A DNA stretch of 64,000 bases, taken from the NCBI GenBank assembly GCA_036960175.1, contig JBALWH010000018.1, forward strand, positions 1-64,000, written 5' to 3'. Made by a program: the position numbers and the translations under genes. This document shows, piece by piece, positions 17,496 to 26,532 of the stretch; the first letter of the stretch is position 1, and every line of letters begins with the position of its first letter. Under the pieces are notes generated by a model, which worked only from the letters and a program-made list of their open reading frames with translations, was not told the origin of the DNA and did no database searches. Source of the stretch: Motiliproteus sp036960175 (GTDB taxonomy: Bacteria > Pseudomonadota > Gammaproteobacteria > Pseudomonadales > Balneatricaceae).

Positions 17496-19034
17496 TTATA
17501 CCTGAGGATGTGCCTTTTCAATGGATGAATCCAAAAGATTGGCCGCATGTAGATAAGCTTTAGCCGAGGCGATAACGATATCTGTATCAGCGCCAAGACC
17601 ATTGACCATCCGCCCACCTTTTTCCAGCCGTACGGTTACCTCTCCCTGAGAATCGGTACCACTGGTGATGGCATTAACAGAATACAACTCCAAAGTGGCA
17701 TTGGTATTGACGATACTTTCAATTGCCTTATAGGCGGCATCTACCGGACCACTGCCGGAGGCCGAAGCCGTTTTCTCTTCACCATCAACAACCACCACCA
17801 CATCGGCCACTGGTATTTCACCGGTTTGCGAGGTCACCTTCAAAAAGCTCAGGCTAAAGCGCTCATTAAACCCAGAAGTTTTGGCGTCGCTGACTAAAGC
17901 CTGCAGATCTTCATCGAAGATCTCATGCTTTTTATCCGCCAGATCCTTAAAACGAGCAAAGACAGCATTCAACTCCGCATCAGTTTCAAAGATGGTTCCC
18001 AATTCTTCCAGACGAGAACGGAAGGCATTACGGCCAGAGTGTTTACCCATGACCATCTTGTTGGTGTGCCAGCCCACATCCTGAGCCGTCATGATCTCGT
18101 AAGTTTCGCGATGTTTAAGCACACCGTCCTGGTGTATACCGGACTCATGAGCAAAAGCGTTCGCACCAACAATGGCCTTATTTGGCTGCACGGGGAAACC
18201 AGTGACGCCGGAAACCAGACGTGAGCAAGGTACGATCTGAGTCGCATCAATACCGGTTTCTAACCCCAAGATGTCATGACGAGTCCGCAATGCCATCACC
18301 ACCTCCTCCAACGAGGCATTACCAGCACGCTCCCCCAGACCATTGATAGTACATTCGATCTGACGAGCACCGTTATTTACCGCCGAGAGCGAGTTAGCTA
18401 CCGCCAATCCCAAATCATTGTGACAATGAACAGAGAACACCGCTTTATCTGCATTGGGAATACGCTCGATCAACTGCCCGATGGTACGACCGAACTCTTC
18501 CGGCACCGCATAACCAACCGTGTCAGGAATATTAATAGTGCGTGCACCGGCATCGATGCAAGCCTCAATAATGCGACACATAAAGTCCAGTTCAGAGCGA
18601 CTAGCATCCTCCAGCGAAAATTCCACGTCATCAATTAGATTGCGTGCTCTTTTTACAGCATGAACGGCTTGCGCCACCACCTGGTCTGGCTGCATTTGAA
18701 GCTTATACTTCATATGAATTGGCGAGGTAGCAATAAAGGTATGGATACGCCCGGAGTTGGCATTTTTCAGCGCTTCACCGGCACGATCGATATCGCCATC
18801 CAACGCCCGAGACAAACTGCAGATGGTGCTATCTTGAATACTGTCAGCGATCGCTTTAACGGCTTCGAAATCCCCAATGCTGGCAATAGCAAATCCGGCC
18901 TCGATTACATCTACACGCATTTTTTCCAGAGACTTGGCAATTCTTAGCTTCTCATCCTTGGTCATGGATGCGCCGGGACTCTGTTCGCCATCTCTTAAAG
19001 TGGTATCAAAAATAATTACACGGTTGTTGCTCAT
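17496..19034 (-). CDS. leuA: 2-Isopropylmalate synthase
   Basis: 512 residues, the normal length of the long (type 1) enzyme. It condenses acetyl-CoA with 2-oxoisovalerate in the first committed step of leucine synthesis. The catalytic TIM barrel begins FDTTLRDGEQSPGASM and contains VHCHNDLGLAVANSL (metal-binding HxH) and GLGERAGNASLEEV. The C-terminal regulatory domain (about 390-505) includes the ATVRLEKGG-type leucine-binding fold. An upstream leader frame and a palindromic promoter region suggest leucine control. It heads an operon with the HolD-like gene and rimI. The ATG at 19034 has TTGGAG about eight bases upstream. Confidence 0.95.
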   Translation of the reverse strand: MSNNRVIIFDTTLRDGEQSPGASMTKDEKLRIAKSLEKMRVDVIEAGFAIASIGDFEAVKAIADSIQDSTICSLSRALDGDIDRAGEALKNANSGRIHTFIATSPIHMKYKLQMQPDQVVAQAVHAVKRARNLIDDVEFSLEDASRSELDFMCRIIEACIDAGARTINIPDTVGYAVPEEFGRTIGQLIERIPNADKAVFSVHCHNDLGLAVANSLSAVNNGARQIECTINGLGERAGNASLEEVVMALRTRHDILGLETGIDATQIVPCSRLVSGVTGFPVQPNKAIVGANAFAHESGIHQDGVLKHRETYEIMTAQDVGWHTNKMVMGKHSGRNAFRSRLEELGTIFETDAELNAVFARFKDLADKKHEIFDEDLQALVSDAKTSGFNERFSLSFLKVTSQTGEIPVADVVVVVDGEEKTASASGSGPVDAAYKAIESIVNTNATLELYSVNAITSGTDSQGEVTVRLEKGGRMVNGLGADTDIVIASAKAYLHAANLLDSSIEKAHPQV

Positions 19035-19143
19035 AACCAGACTCCAAACCGACTTCCCTTAACAGGGAAATCTTAAAATACAATGCTGTGTTCTACGGAA
19101 AACTAAACGATGATAGATTTACTGATGCAAGGATTAACGGCCC

Positions 19144-19248
19144 TTACGGCAGTCGTAGGAATAGAGGACGGGCTACCTGATAGATTGCGCCGAGAGCAGA
19201 GGAACGACCCGCCGTGGCAGTCGTTAAATGTCTAAATGTGAATTGCAT
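19144..19248 (-). promoter_or_regulatory. Candidate leuA leader peptide
   Basis: A 34-codon frame starts ATG at 19248, about 110 bases before leuA, and ends RPLFLRLP. Three of the last six codons are leucine, two of them the uncommon CTA. Such a cluster is what attenuators use to sense charged leucyl-tRNA. Within the frame, AACGAC...GTCGTT can pair as a hairpin. A clear terminator with a T run is not visible, so classical attenuation is unproven. Confidence 0.4.
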
Positions 19249-19280
19249 GGTTACTCAATCGTCAGAAACGCTATAGATTG

Positions 19281-19313
19281 ACGTTAATATAACGTTAAAA
19301 TCTTGCTTTGCAA
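19281..19313 (-). promoter_or_regulatory. Candidate leuA promoter with overlapping palindrome
   Basis: On the - strand TTGCAA (19308-19313), a 16-base spacer and TATATT (19286-19291) fit a sigma-70 promoter that would include the leader frame. The -10 element lies inside a palindrome ACGTTA-ATA-TAACGT (19281-19295), a possible operator for the divergent genes. Confidence 0.45.
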
Positions 19314-19412
19314 ACATGTTTGAAAAATGGCTCTAATACGATTCAATATCCACCCAGAGTGGCACTTTGATTGTCTCGCTTCACAGCTCACCATCGATAG
19401 GAATTATGACCG

Positions 19413-20585
19413 ATGCCTAAGCACTCAAATAACTCTAAGGCCAGTGCACAGCTGAATTTTGACCACGCCATCGACCGCAGTAAAAGCGCTAGCCAGAAAT
19501 GGTTAAAATATCAGGGCCAGGACGTTCTACCGATGTGGGTAGCCGATACCGATTTCCTGTCACCACCATCGGTTCTAGAAGCGCTCCATGAGCGCATTGA
19601 CCATGGTGTATTTGGATACACTTTACCGCCAGCGGAACTGACCGAAGCGGTCATCGAACGATTCCAGCGACTATACAACTGGTCCCTACAAGCAGAATGG
19701 TTAGTATGGTTACCTGGGTTGGTATGCGGCCTCAACCTAGCTTGCCGAGCCAGTGGTGACACCGGTGATTCGGTAATTTCTCCGACCCCCATTTACCCAC
19801 CCTTTATGTCGGCCCCACGTCTATCGGAGCGAGCACTGATCCAGGTCCCTATGACGTTGCTTAACGGCCGCTGGCTGCTGGATTTTGAAGCGCTGGAACG
19901 GGCGATCACTGCGGACACCCGCTTAATCCTGTTCTGCAATCCACAGAACCCAGGCGGCAGCTGCTACCGCAAGGAAGAGCTGGAACGACTGCTGGATATT
20001 TGCCAGCGCCATGACCTACAACTGTGCTCCGACGAAATCCATTGTGATCTGATTCTAGAACCCGGAGTTAAGCATATCCCCATCGCCAGCCTGTCACCCC
20101 AGGCAGCGCAGCGAACCATCACCCTGATGGCGCCTAGCAAGACTTACAATATCGCAGGCCTTGGCTGTTCATTGGCCATTATTCCCGATAAAGCATTGCG
20201 TCAGCGTTTTAACAGGATCAGGAAAGGGATTGTTCCGGACGTCAATTTGCTGGGTTATACCGCTGCGCTAGCGGCATACCGGGATGGGGATGAATGGAAT
20301 CAAACCCAGCTGAATTATCTGCGCGCCAATCGCGATTATCTAGTGGCTGAGATTAACCAGATACCGGGACTAAAACTCGAACCTTTTGAAGCCACCTATC
20401 TGGCTTGGATTGACGTTTCCGGACTTGGGCTAAAAAACCCACCCGCATTCTTCGAACAAGCAGGCATCGGCATGTCCCCAGGAATCGATTTTGGTGACAA
20501 AAACTTTATGCGCCTGAACTTCGGCTGTACCCGACAATTGCTAGAAGAAGCGGTCCGGCGGATTAAACAGGCAGTGGCTAACTAA
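19413..20585 (+). CDS. patB: PatB/MalY-type pyridoxal-phosphate C-S lyase
   Basis: 390 residues, fold type I aminotransferase. The PLP-binding lysine lies in APSKTYNIAGLG and the conserved Asp/Tyr region in LCSDEIHCDLI. NPQNPGG, FGY near the N-terminus and RLNFGCTR near the C-terminus are all hallmarks of the MalY/PatB group, which split cystathionine or cysteine conjugates to a thiol, pyruvate and ammonia. It is cytoplasmic and transcribed away from leuA. Whether it serves methionine synthesis or thiol release cannot be told from sequence. Confidence 0.85.
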   Translation: MPKHSNNSKASAQLNFDHAIDRSKSASQKWLKYQGQDVLPMWVADTDFLSPPSVLEALHERIDHGVFGYTLPPAELTEAVIERFQRLYNWSLQAEWLVWLPGLVCGLNLACRASGDTGDSVISPTPIYPPFMSAPRLSERALIQVPMTLLNGRWLLDFEALERAITADTRLILFCNPQNPGGSCYRKEELERLLDICQRHDLQLCSDEIHCDLILEPGVKHIPIASLSPQAAQRTITLMAPSKTYNIAGLGCSLAIIPDKALRQRFNRIRKGIVPDVNLLGYTAALAAYRDGDEWNQTQLNYLRANRDYLVAEINQIPGLKLEPFEATYLAWIDVSGLGLKNPPAFFEQAGIGMSPGIDFGDKNFMRLNFGCTRQLLEEAVRRIKQAVAN

Positions 20586-20677
20586 TACGGATAGGTTGCG
20601 CGTAGCCGCAACTTAATCTGATTGCTGTTCAACAAAAAAACCAGATGGGTGCAGCGCCATTATAGCGCTGCGGACAA

Positions 20678-21643
20678 TCAAGCCCGACTCACGGGAAAAG
20701 GCAGCACCTCGTCAATATGTGTGCAGCCGCTGATTAGCATCAACAGCCTATCAACCCCCAACGCAACGCCCGCACAATCCGGCATTCCGGCTTGTAACGC
20801 TGCTACCAGGTGATGATCCGTAGGCAGTGGCACCAAACCCATCTGCTGGCGTTTTAACTGATCACCGGCAAAGCGACTGGCCTGCTCAGCAGCATCGACC
20901 AACTCAAGGTAACCATTAGCCAACTCCAGTCCGTTGATGAAAAGCTCAAACCGTCGGGCCACCAGAGCGCCGCTATCATCGACAGAGACCTGCGCCAGCG
21001 CGGCCTGAGACGCCGGATAATCATAAATAAACGTAGGTTGTTGCAACTCCGGTTCAATCAAATGACTAAACAGCAGATCCAACCAAGCATCCCGATCTTC
21101 TAACGCCATATCGTCGACATCCAGTCGTTCAACAGCCAATGCTTGCAGCTGCGCCGCAGTTGCTGGATGTGGATCAATACCGAGATACTGCTGAAACGCC
21201 TGTCGATAGCTTAATTTTACCGCAGGCCCGCAACCAGCAACTTCGAGCAACAGCGCCTCTACCTCGACCATCAACTGCTGTGCATCAAACCCGGGGCGGT
21301 ACCATTCCAGCATGCAAAATTCGGGATTATGGCGGCGGCCAGACTCACCATTGCGGAAAGACTTTGCCAATTGATAGATAGCTCCACTGCCCGCTGCCAG
21401 CAAACGTTTCATTGCGTATTCCGGGGAGGTCTGCAGAAACAGCGGTAGCCCCTGATTTTGTCCTGGGCCTTGAAATTCAGAGCACATTGGCTGCAGGTAG
21501 GGATCAGAGACTGCGGCAGCTGAAAGTACCGGAGTATCCACCTCCATCACCTCCCGTACGGCGAAAAAGGCCCTGATCGCTCGATATAGCTGTGCCCGTT
21601 GTCGAATCAATTGCAGCGATGCGGATGGACGCCAATCATTCAT
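20678..21643 (-). CDS. epmA: EF-P (R)-beta-lysine ligase
   Basis: About 321 residues, a truncated lysyl-tRNA synthetase without the anticodon domain. Class II motifs are visible: FRNGESGRRHNPEFCMLEWY (motif 2) and GVALGVDRLLML (motif 3). It attaches (R)-beta-lysine to Lys34 of EF-P. The ATG at 21643 is chosen because MNDWRPSA matches the family start. The frame could run to a TTG at 21658, but this offers no better ribosome binding site. It lies on the same strand just downstream of efp, with epmB divergent, so the three genes form one locus. Confidence 0.93.
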   Translation of the reverse strand: MNDWRPSASLQLIRQRAQLYRAIRAFFAVREVMEVDTPVLSAAAVSDPYLQPMCSEFQGPGQNQGLPLFLQTSPEYAMKRLLAAGSGAIYQLAKSFRNGESGRRHNPEFCMLEWYRPGFDAQQLMVEVEALLLEVAGCGPAVKLSYRQAFQQYLGIDPHPATAAQLQALAVERLDVDDMALEDRDAWLDLLFSHLIEPELQQPTFIYDYPASQAALAQVSVDDSGALVARRFELFINGLELANGYLELVDAAEQASRFAGDQLKRQQMGLVPLPTDHHLVAALQAGMPDCAGVALGVDRLLMLISGCTHIDEVLPFPVSRA

Positions 21644-21769
21644 GATGGAAAACCTCAACAGGAGTCGTTAGGGCCATATAGCAAGCAGACCGGAGGCTCC
21701 CGGCCTGCTATGTTGCAGTTCAGACACCAGGGTCTGATGCAACTCTGCAGGAATGCAGCGAGGAACCGA

Positions 21770-22336
21770 TTAAGCCCGGCTAACGTATTCTCCGCTGCGG
21801 GTATCGATTTTCAAAATTTCACCTTCATTGATAAACAAAGGTACACGTACCACAGCACCCGTACTCAATGTTGCAGGCTTGGAACCACCTTGCGCAGTAT
21901 CGCCCTTGAGGCCAGGATCTGTTTCCGCAACGGCCAACTCAACGAAATTAGCAACAGTCACCAGCAGCGGCGCATCATTAAACAGCGTAATCACACTGAC
22001 ATCCTGTTCCTTTAACCACTTAGTGGCATCACCCACAGCAGCCTTATCAGCAGCGAACTGCTCAAAAGACCCATCAGTCACCATGAAATGCCAGAACTCT
22101 CCATCGGTGTAGAGATACTCCATGTCACGTTCCATCACGTCAGCCGCTTCCAGGGATTCATTGGATTTAAACGTGCGTTCCCAGATCTTGGCATTTCGAA
22201 GGTTGCGCATCTTCACTCGAGTGAAGGCTTGCCCCTTTCCAGGCTTGACGAATTCGACATCGACCATGGAACAAGGGTCACCATCGACCATCACTTTAAG
22301 ACCTGACTTGAATTCATTGGTAGAATAGTTGGCCAT
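21770..22336 (-). CDS. efp: Elongation factor P
   Basis: 188 residues, the usual length. EF-P binds the ribosome between the P and E sites and relieves stalls at polyproline. The modification site Lys34 is present in VKPGKGQAF. The KOW-like N-terminal domain, the OB domains and the C-terminal SGEYVSRA are intact. The ligase epmA lies downstream on the same strand and the aminomutase epmB lies divergently upstream, so EF-P is beta-lysylated here. The hydroxylase EpmC is not in the window. Confidence 0.97.
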   Translation of the reverse strand: MANYSTNEFKSGLKVMVDGDPCSMVDVEFVKPGKGQAFTRVKMRNLRNAKIWERTFKSNESLEAADVMERDMEYLYTDGEFWHFMVTDGSFEQFAADKAAVGDATKWLKEQDVSVITLFNDAPLLVTVANFVELAVAETDPGLKGDTAQGGSKPATLSTGAVVRVPLFINEGEILKIDTRSGEYVSRA

Positions 22337-22362
22337 TTTCCCTCACCAAATTAACTGTCTGA

Positions 22363-22446
22363 ACCCTGAACGAGACTGAAAAATGAGATTGCTCAATTTC
22401 CAGTCTCCCAAACCAGGGAAAAAGGCTAATGATACCCTGAACGAGA
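22363..22446. repeat. Pair of 13-base direct repeats between efp and epmB
   Basis: ACCCTGAACGAGA occurs at 22363-22375 and 22434-22446, 71 bases apart, in the 116-base gap between the divergent efp and epmB genes. Seven helical turns separate the copies, which would suit a dimeric or looping regulator. It could also be a chance duplication. Confidence 0.6.
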
Positions 22447-22452
22447 GCCACT

Positions 22453-23481
22453 GTGCATACAAAGTCGTTAAAGCTTATTAGCCAACCCAGTTGGCAGCAA
22501 ATCCTAGCCAGCTCGGTTTCTGATCCTCGAGAGCTATTGCAGCGCCTGCAACTGCCGGAGGAGCTGTTAACCACGATGACATCAGCCCACGGTGAATTTG
22601 CGGTGCGAGTACCAGAACCTTATCTGCAACGCATAGAGCCTGGTAACCCCAAAGATCCGCTCTTACTTCAAGTTCTACCAAGGGCACAGGAGATGCTGCA
22701 GGTTGCGGGCTTTATCAAAGACCCACTGGCAGAACAGCAAGCTAACCAACATCAGGGCATCATCCACAAATACCAGGGTCGACTGCTGCTGATCATCAGC
22801 GGCGGCTGTGCTATCAATTGCCGGTATTGTTTCCGCCGTCATTTCCCCTACGGTGACAATCAGCTGGGCAAAGAGGAATGGAGCCAGGCATTGGACTACA
22901 TTCGCCAGGATTCCAGCATTACAGAGGTTATTTTTAGCGGCGGCGACCCCCTAGCGACCAGTGATCAGCGCCTAGCCTCGATGATCAACGAACTGGATCA
23001 AATCCCCCATCTGAAGCGATTACGAATTCATAGCCGTTTACCGGTCGTCATTCCTCAGCGTATTACTGAAGAGTTACTCAATACGCTGCAGCAAAGCCGC
23101 CTCGATAAAGTACTGGTCACTCATATCAACCACCCTAAAGAGCTGGATCCGATATTTAAGGAAGCCATGAGTCAGTTAAAGCTCGCGGGCATCACTTTGC
23201 TCAACCAAAGCGTGCTATTGAAGGATATCAACGATAACCATGAAACCCTCTGCGAGTTAAGCGAGTCGCTGTTCGAAGCGGGCATCCTTCCTTACTACTT
23301 GCACTTATTGGACCCGGTCGCTGGAGCCAGCCATTTCGATGTTAATGAACAACAGGCCAGAAAACTGGTAGGCCAACTCTGCGATCAACTGCCAGGATAT
23401 CTGGTGCCAAAGCTGGTTAAAGAGCTTGCAGGAGCCTCGGCAAAAGTCCCCCTGACACCGGTGCTAAAAAATTCTGGCTGA
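22453..23481 (+). CDS. epmB: EF-P beta-lysylation protein, lysine 2,3-aminomutase family
   Basis: 342 residues. The radical SAM cluster motif CAINCRYC gives cysteines at 119, 123 and 126, followed by FRRHFPYGDN typical of EpmB. It turns (S)-alpha-lysine into (R)-beta-lysine for EpmA. The protein lacks the long C-terminal extension of catabolic aminomutases, which agrees with EpmB. The start is GTG at 22453 with a weak ribosome binding site. It is divergent from efp and shares the repeat-containing gap. Confidence 0.95.
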   Translation: MHTKSLKLISQPSWQQILASSVSDPRELLQRLQLPEELLTTMTSAHGEFAVRVPEPYLQRIEPGNPKDPLLLQVLPRAQEMLQVAGFIKDPLAEQQANQHQGIIHKYQGRLLLIISGGCAINCRYCFRRHFPYGDNQLGKEEWSQALDYIRQDSSITEVIFSGGDPLATSDQRLASMINELDQIPHLKRLRIHSRLPVVIPQRITEELLNTLQQSRLDKVLVTHINHPKELDPIFKEAMSQLKLAGITLLNQSVLLKDINDNHETLCELSESLFEAGILPYYLHLLDPVAGASHFDVNEQQARKLVGQLCDQLPGYLVPKLVKELAGASAKVPLTPVLKNSG

Positions 23482-23550
23482 TTGACCTTGCAATTCATCG
23501 GCTCTCGACCAGACTCAGGTCATAACAAGCACTAGCAAGGGGGACTTGTG

Positions 23551-24201
23551 ATGAAGCTCTATGGACTGGCCGTCAGCAATTATTACAATATCGTCAAGCT
23601 GGCGCTGCTCGAAAAACAATTTGAATTCACTGAAGTCTATACCCCGCCTTCCGCTGAACCGGATTTACTCATCAATAGCCCGATGGGTAAAATCCCCTAT
23701 TTGCAGGATGGCAACTTCTACCTCTCAGAATCTCAGGCAATTCTGTTTTATCTAGAACTACTTAAACCCAGCCCACGACTTTACCCCCTTGACCCAGCGC
23801 AATCGGGCCGCGCTCAACAGATCCACCAATTTGTCGACTTGTATATCGACGCCCCCAGCCGGACACTATTAGGCGCTGCCTACTTCGGCCAGGACACTAC
23901 CCCTGAAAAAGTGGCTGAGGTCGGTAAAAACCTGAAACGTAACTTTTCAGCCCTAAGCCAGACTGTCAGTTTCGCACCCTTTATAGCAGGTACGGAATTG
24001 TCCCACGCAGACTTGGCCGCCTTTATGACTTTTAGTTTTTCCCAAGCCATCATGGAACGCCTGCATGGACCTGATCCACTGACCAGGCTTCCCGGAGTCG
24101 GGGCTTATATGGAAATGATGTCCGAACGACCCAATAGCCAACGAGTGCTCGAAGATCAGCAGGTGGCATTAGACAAGCTGCTTTCAGCCCAAGCCAGCTA
24201 A
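23551..24201 (+). CDS. Glutathione S-transferase family protein
   Basis: About 216 residues. A thioredoxin-like N-terminal domain (about 1-78) has the cis-proline in GKIPYLQDG and SESQAILFYL for glutathione binding. An all-helical C-terminal domain carries the SHADLAAFMTF cap motif. It probably conjugates glutathione or reduces peroxides; substrate unknown. The ATG at 23551 is preferred to the GTG at 23548 by its distance from AAGGGGG. It follows epmB by 69 bases. Confidence 0.85.
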   Translation: MKLYGLAVSNYYNIVKLALLEKQFEFTEVYTPPSAEPDLLINSPMGKIPYLQDGNFYLSESQAILFYLELLKPSPRLYPLDPAQSGRAQQIHQFVDLYIDAPSRTLLGAAYFGQDTTPEKVAEVGKNLKRNFSALSQTVSFAPFIAGTELSHADLAAFMTFSFSQAIMERLHGPDPLTRLPGVGAYMEMMSERPNSQRVLEDQQVALDKLLSAQAS

Positions 24202-24296
24202 CTTTCGCATTGTCGCTACTGGAACGGCCTCTACTCTTGCCAACAGCCTAACGATGAGTACTATTAGGCGATTATGGATGGAAATAGGACACGGAA

Positions 24297-24638
24297 ATGA
24301 ATACGTTAGCAAAAGCATTAGTGATATTCGCCACGGCAACTTTAGTTGCAGCCTGTACCCAGGAAGCACAAAACAAACTGGGCCGAGCCGTACAGAACTG
24401 GACCGGCACTAATGGCGTGTTAGAGGTCTACGCTGGCGACAAGCTAGTAAAGAAATTCATCCAGATAGATAAGCTATCCACAGCTTCCGGTACCAGCGAC
24501 GACAAACCAAGACCTTACCGATTTGGCTACGGCGTCATGGACGAAAATTTCAATGGTGAAAAAGACCCCGGAGAGAAAAAAGTCTATTTTGAGTTCAGCG
24601 ACTACTCCACCTCCTATATTTTCTACGAACACCCCTGA
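24297..24638 (+). CDS. Small lipoprotein of unknown function
   Basis: 113 residues. A signal peptide ends in the lipobox LVAAC with the acyl cysteine at position 20. The mature part is small, polar and rich in Lys/Asp, with DENFNGEKDPGEKK, which resembles an EF-hand-like Asp-rich loop. Its location is probably the periplasmic side of the inner or outer membrane. It lies three bases before the DMT-type gene, so they are co-transcribed. No family recognised. Confidence 0.65.
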   Translation: MNTLAKALVIFATATLVAACTQEAQNKLGRAVQNWTGTNGVLEVYAGDKLVKKFIQIDKLSTASGTSDDKPRPYRFGYGVMDENFNGEKDPGEKKVYFEFSDYSTSYIFYEHP

Positions 24639-24641
24639 TCC

Positions 24642-25079
24642 ATGATATCCCAAGTTTTGCTGATTGCTGTCGCCGTCATTGGCGGTATCGCTGTCGCTCT
24701 GCAGGGTCAATTCATGGGCCTGATGGACCGTCAGATAGGCACTCTGGAAAACGTATTTCTGACCTTTGGTGTGGGCGGCATTCTAGCAGCCCTATTACTA
24801 CTTGCGGTTCGCGGGGGCAATATCGGCCAATGGCAACAACTCCCCTGGTGGACCTTATCATCAGGTCTATTAGGGGTCGTCATTATCGCCGCGATAGGTT
24901 TCAGTGTCTCGCGTTTGGGCACACTAGCGGCCTTTACCCTGATCGTCGCCATGCAATTTGTAACAGCGGCGCTGATTGATCATTTTGGGCTGTTCGGGGC
25001 GGAAGTTAGACCTATCGATATCAGCAAGCTATCCGGTATGGGAATACTCATATTAGGGGTCTGGCTCACGGTACGATGA
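24642..25079 (+). CDS. DMT-superfamily membrane protein (DUF606/YdcZ type)
   Basis: 145 residues with five predicted helices, beginning with GGIAVALQGQFMGLM, typical of the short half-size DUF606 transporters. These may work as dimers and are of unknown substrate. The start directly follows the lipoprotein stop. It ends about 157 bases before the outer membrane protein gene. Confidence 0.75.
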   Translation: MISQVLLIAVAVIGGIAVALQGQFMGLMDRQIGTLENVFLTFGVGGILAALLLLAVRGGNIGQWQQLPWWTLSSGLLGVVIIAAIGFSVSRLGTLAAFTLIVAMQFVTAALIDHFGLFGAEVRPIDISKLSGMGILILGVWLTVR

Positions 25080-25236
25080 GGATCTGTTCTGGGTCAGTTC
25101 AAAAGCGCTATTCGTTACCTAGTATTAGTATTATCCCTTGAATTTGTGGAAGAATCAGCCGATAGCTTTATAGCTACAAGCAATTCCGAACGCGTTAACC
25201 ACACTAACTGTTAAAACTGCCCCTCAGGTTTATAGA

Positions 25237-26532
25237 ATGCGCACTGCCATTACCCTTGCTCTTTTAATATTCGCCACATTGATTCAGGCCGCTTCGATCA
25301 CCGACCGCCTGCAGCAGCTAGTTGATCAGGGCAAGATGCTGGAAGCTTTTCAGCTGGCACTACCGCAGCTCGACGAGCAAGCAGGGAATCCGACCTTTGA
25401 TTTGTTGTTCGGCATTGCCGCCATCGAAGTCGGCCAGGTCAATGAGGGTATTTTTGCTCTTGAGCGCGTAGTTTTTGTTGAACCAGACAATCACCGAGCA
25501 CGATTAGAGTACGGACGCGGCCTTTATATCCTGGGTCAGGACGCGCTGGCGCGACAAGCATTCAACCACGTATTGGATAATGCCGATCCACCCGCGTCGG
25601 TAGTGACAAAGATCGAACAGTTTCTCGACGCCATCAGGCGCCGGGAAAGCCGCTACCAGACGACGGCCAGTGGCTATGTTGGGCTGACCGCCGGTTACGA
25701 CAGCAACATCAATAGCGCCCCGGGTAGCCAAATCACGCTGATTCAGTTGAACCAAGAGTCATTAGGCAAAGGGGACAATTTCTCTAATCTGATCTTTGGT
25801 GGCCAGGTATTCTATCCCGTCAGCAAGAATCGTAAGATTTACGGTCGCTGGGACTCCGTGGTCAGAGGCTACGAAGATGAACACGAACAGGACCACAGCA
25901 ACCACAGCCTTACCATCGGTCATCAATGGAACCAGCAGCAACATCAGTTTGACCTCAGTTTCAACGCACAACGCTATATCCTCGATGACTCCAGCTATCG
26001 CACACTCTACGGTCCGACCCTGAGCTGGACCAAGGCCCTTTCCAAAGAGCTGACGATGCAGTTGGGAGGCTCCTGGCTGACCCTGGATCATCCGGACATC
26101 GGCAACCGGGACAGTCGCCAACTATTATTTAACGCCCGCATTTTCGGAGAGCTTGAATCGAACCAATCAGGCTATTGGTTTGTCGGCAGTTTCTACGGAG
26201 ATGAGCGCTCGGACGATCAATCCATCGTCAGTCTCGGTTCGGTAGATCGCACCTTTATCGGATTCCAGGGAGGTGGGCAAATCACACTCTCCCAAGACCT
26301 GAGCCTGATCACCACGGCAACCATCCAAAACAGCAGCTACGAAAGCGACGACTGGCTTTACGGCATTACCAGAGACGATACCTACACGGCCCTCGATCTG
26401 GAACTCAAACAGTTGCTAGATGCCAATTGGCAGCTAAGTGCGAACCTTAATTTGAGCAGAAACCAGTCAAACATCGAACTCTACGAATACCATCGGAGGC
26501 AGCTGAGTCTGTCAGTACGTTATGAATTCTAA
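25237..26532 (+). CDS. Outer membrane protein with TPR and beta-barrel domains
   Basis: 431 residues: signal peptide (about 1-18), a TPR-like helical region (about 20-135, with LEYGRGLYILGQDALARQAF), then a beta barrel of alternating strands ending in RYEF with the terminal Phe recognised by the BAM machinery. The layout resembles the DUF560 surface lipoprotein assembly modifier (Slam) group, which moves TbpB-like proteins across the outer membrane. The last 11 bases overlap the FecR-domain gene, so the two are translationally coupled and probably act together. Whether it exports the FecR protein is inference. Confidence 0.65.
   Translation: MRTAITLALLIFATLIQAASITDRLQQLVDQGKMLEAFQLALPQLDEQAGNPTFDLLFGIAAIEVGQVNEGIFALERVVFVEPDNHRARLEYGRGLYILGQDALARQAFNHVLDNADPPASVVTKIEQFLDAIRRRESRYQTTASGYVGLTAGYDSNINSAPGSQITLIQLNQESLGKGDNFSNLIFGGQVFYPVSKNRKIYGRWDSVVRGYEDEHEQDHSNHSLTIGHQWNQQQHQFDLSFNAQRYILDDSSYRTLYGPTLSWTKALSKELTMQLGGSWLTLDHPDIGNRDSRQLLFNARIFGELESNQSGYWFVGSFYGDERSDDQSIVSLGSVDRTFIGFQGGGQITLSQDLSLITTATIQNSSYESDDWLYGITRDDTYTALDLELKQLLDANWQLSANLNLSRNQSNIELYEYHRRQLSLSVRYEF

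Larger units (their letters stand above)
19035..19412. other. Divergent leuA / patB control region
   Basis: 378 bases between oppositely directed genes. It holds a possible leucine leader peptide, a promoter with an overlapping palindrome (both listed separately) and a small stem (TTCCC...GGGAA) just before the leuA ribosome binding site. No other gene is seen. Confidence 0.5.
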
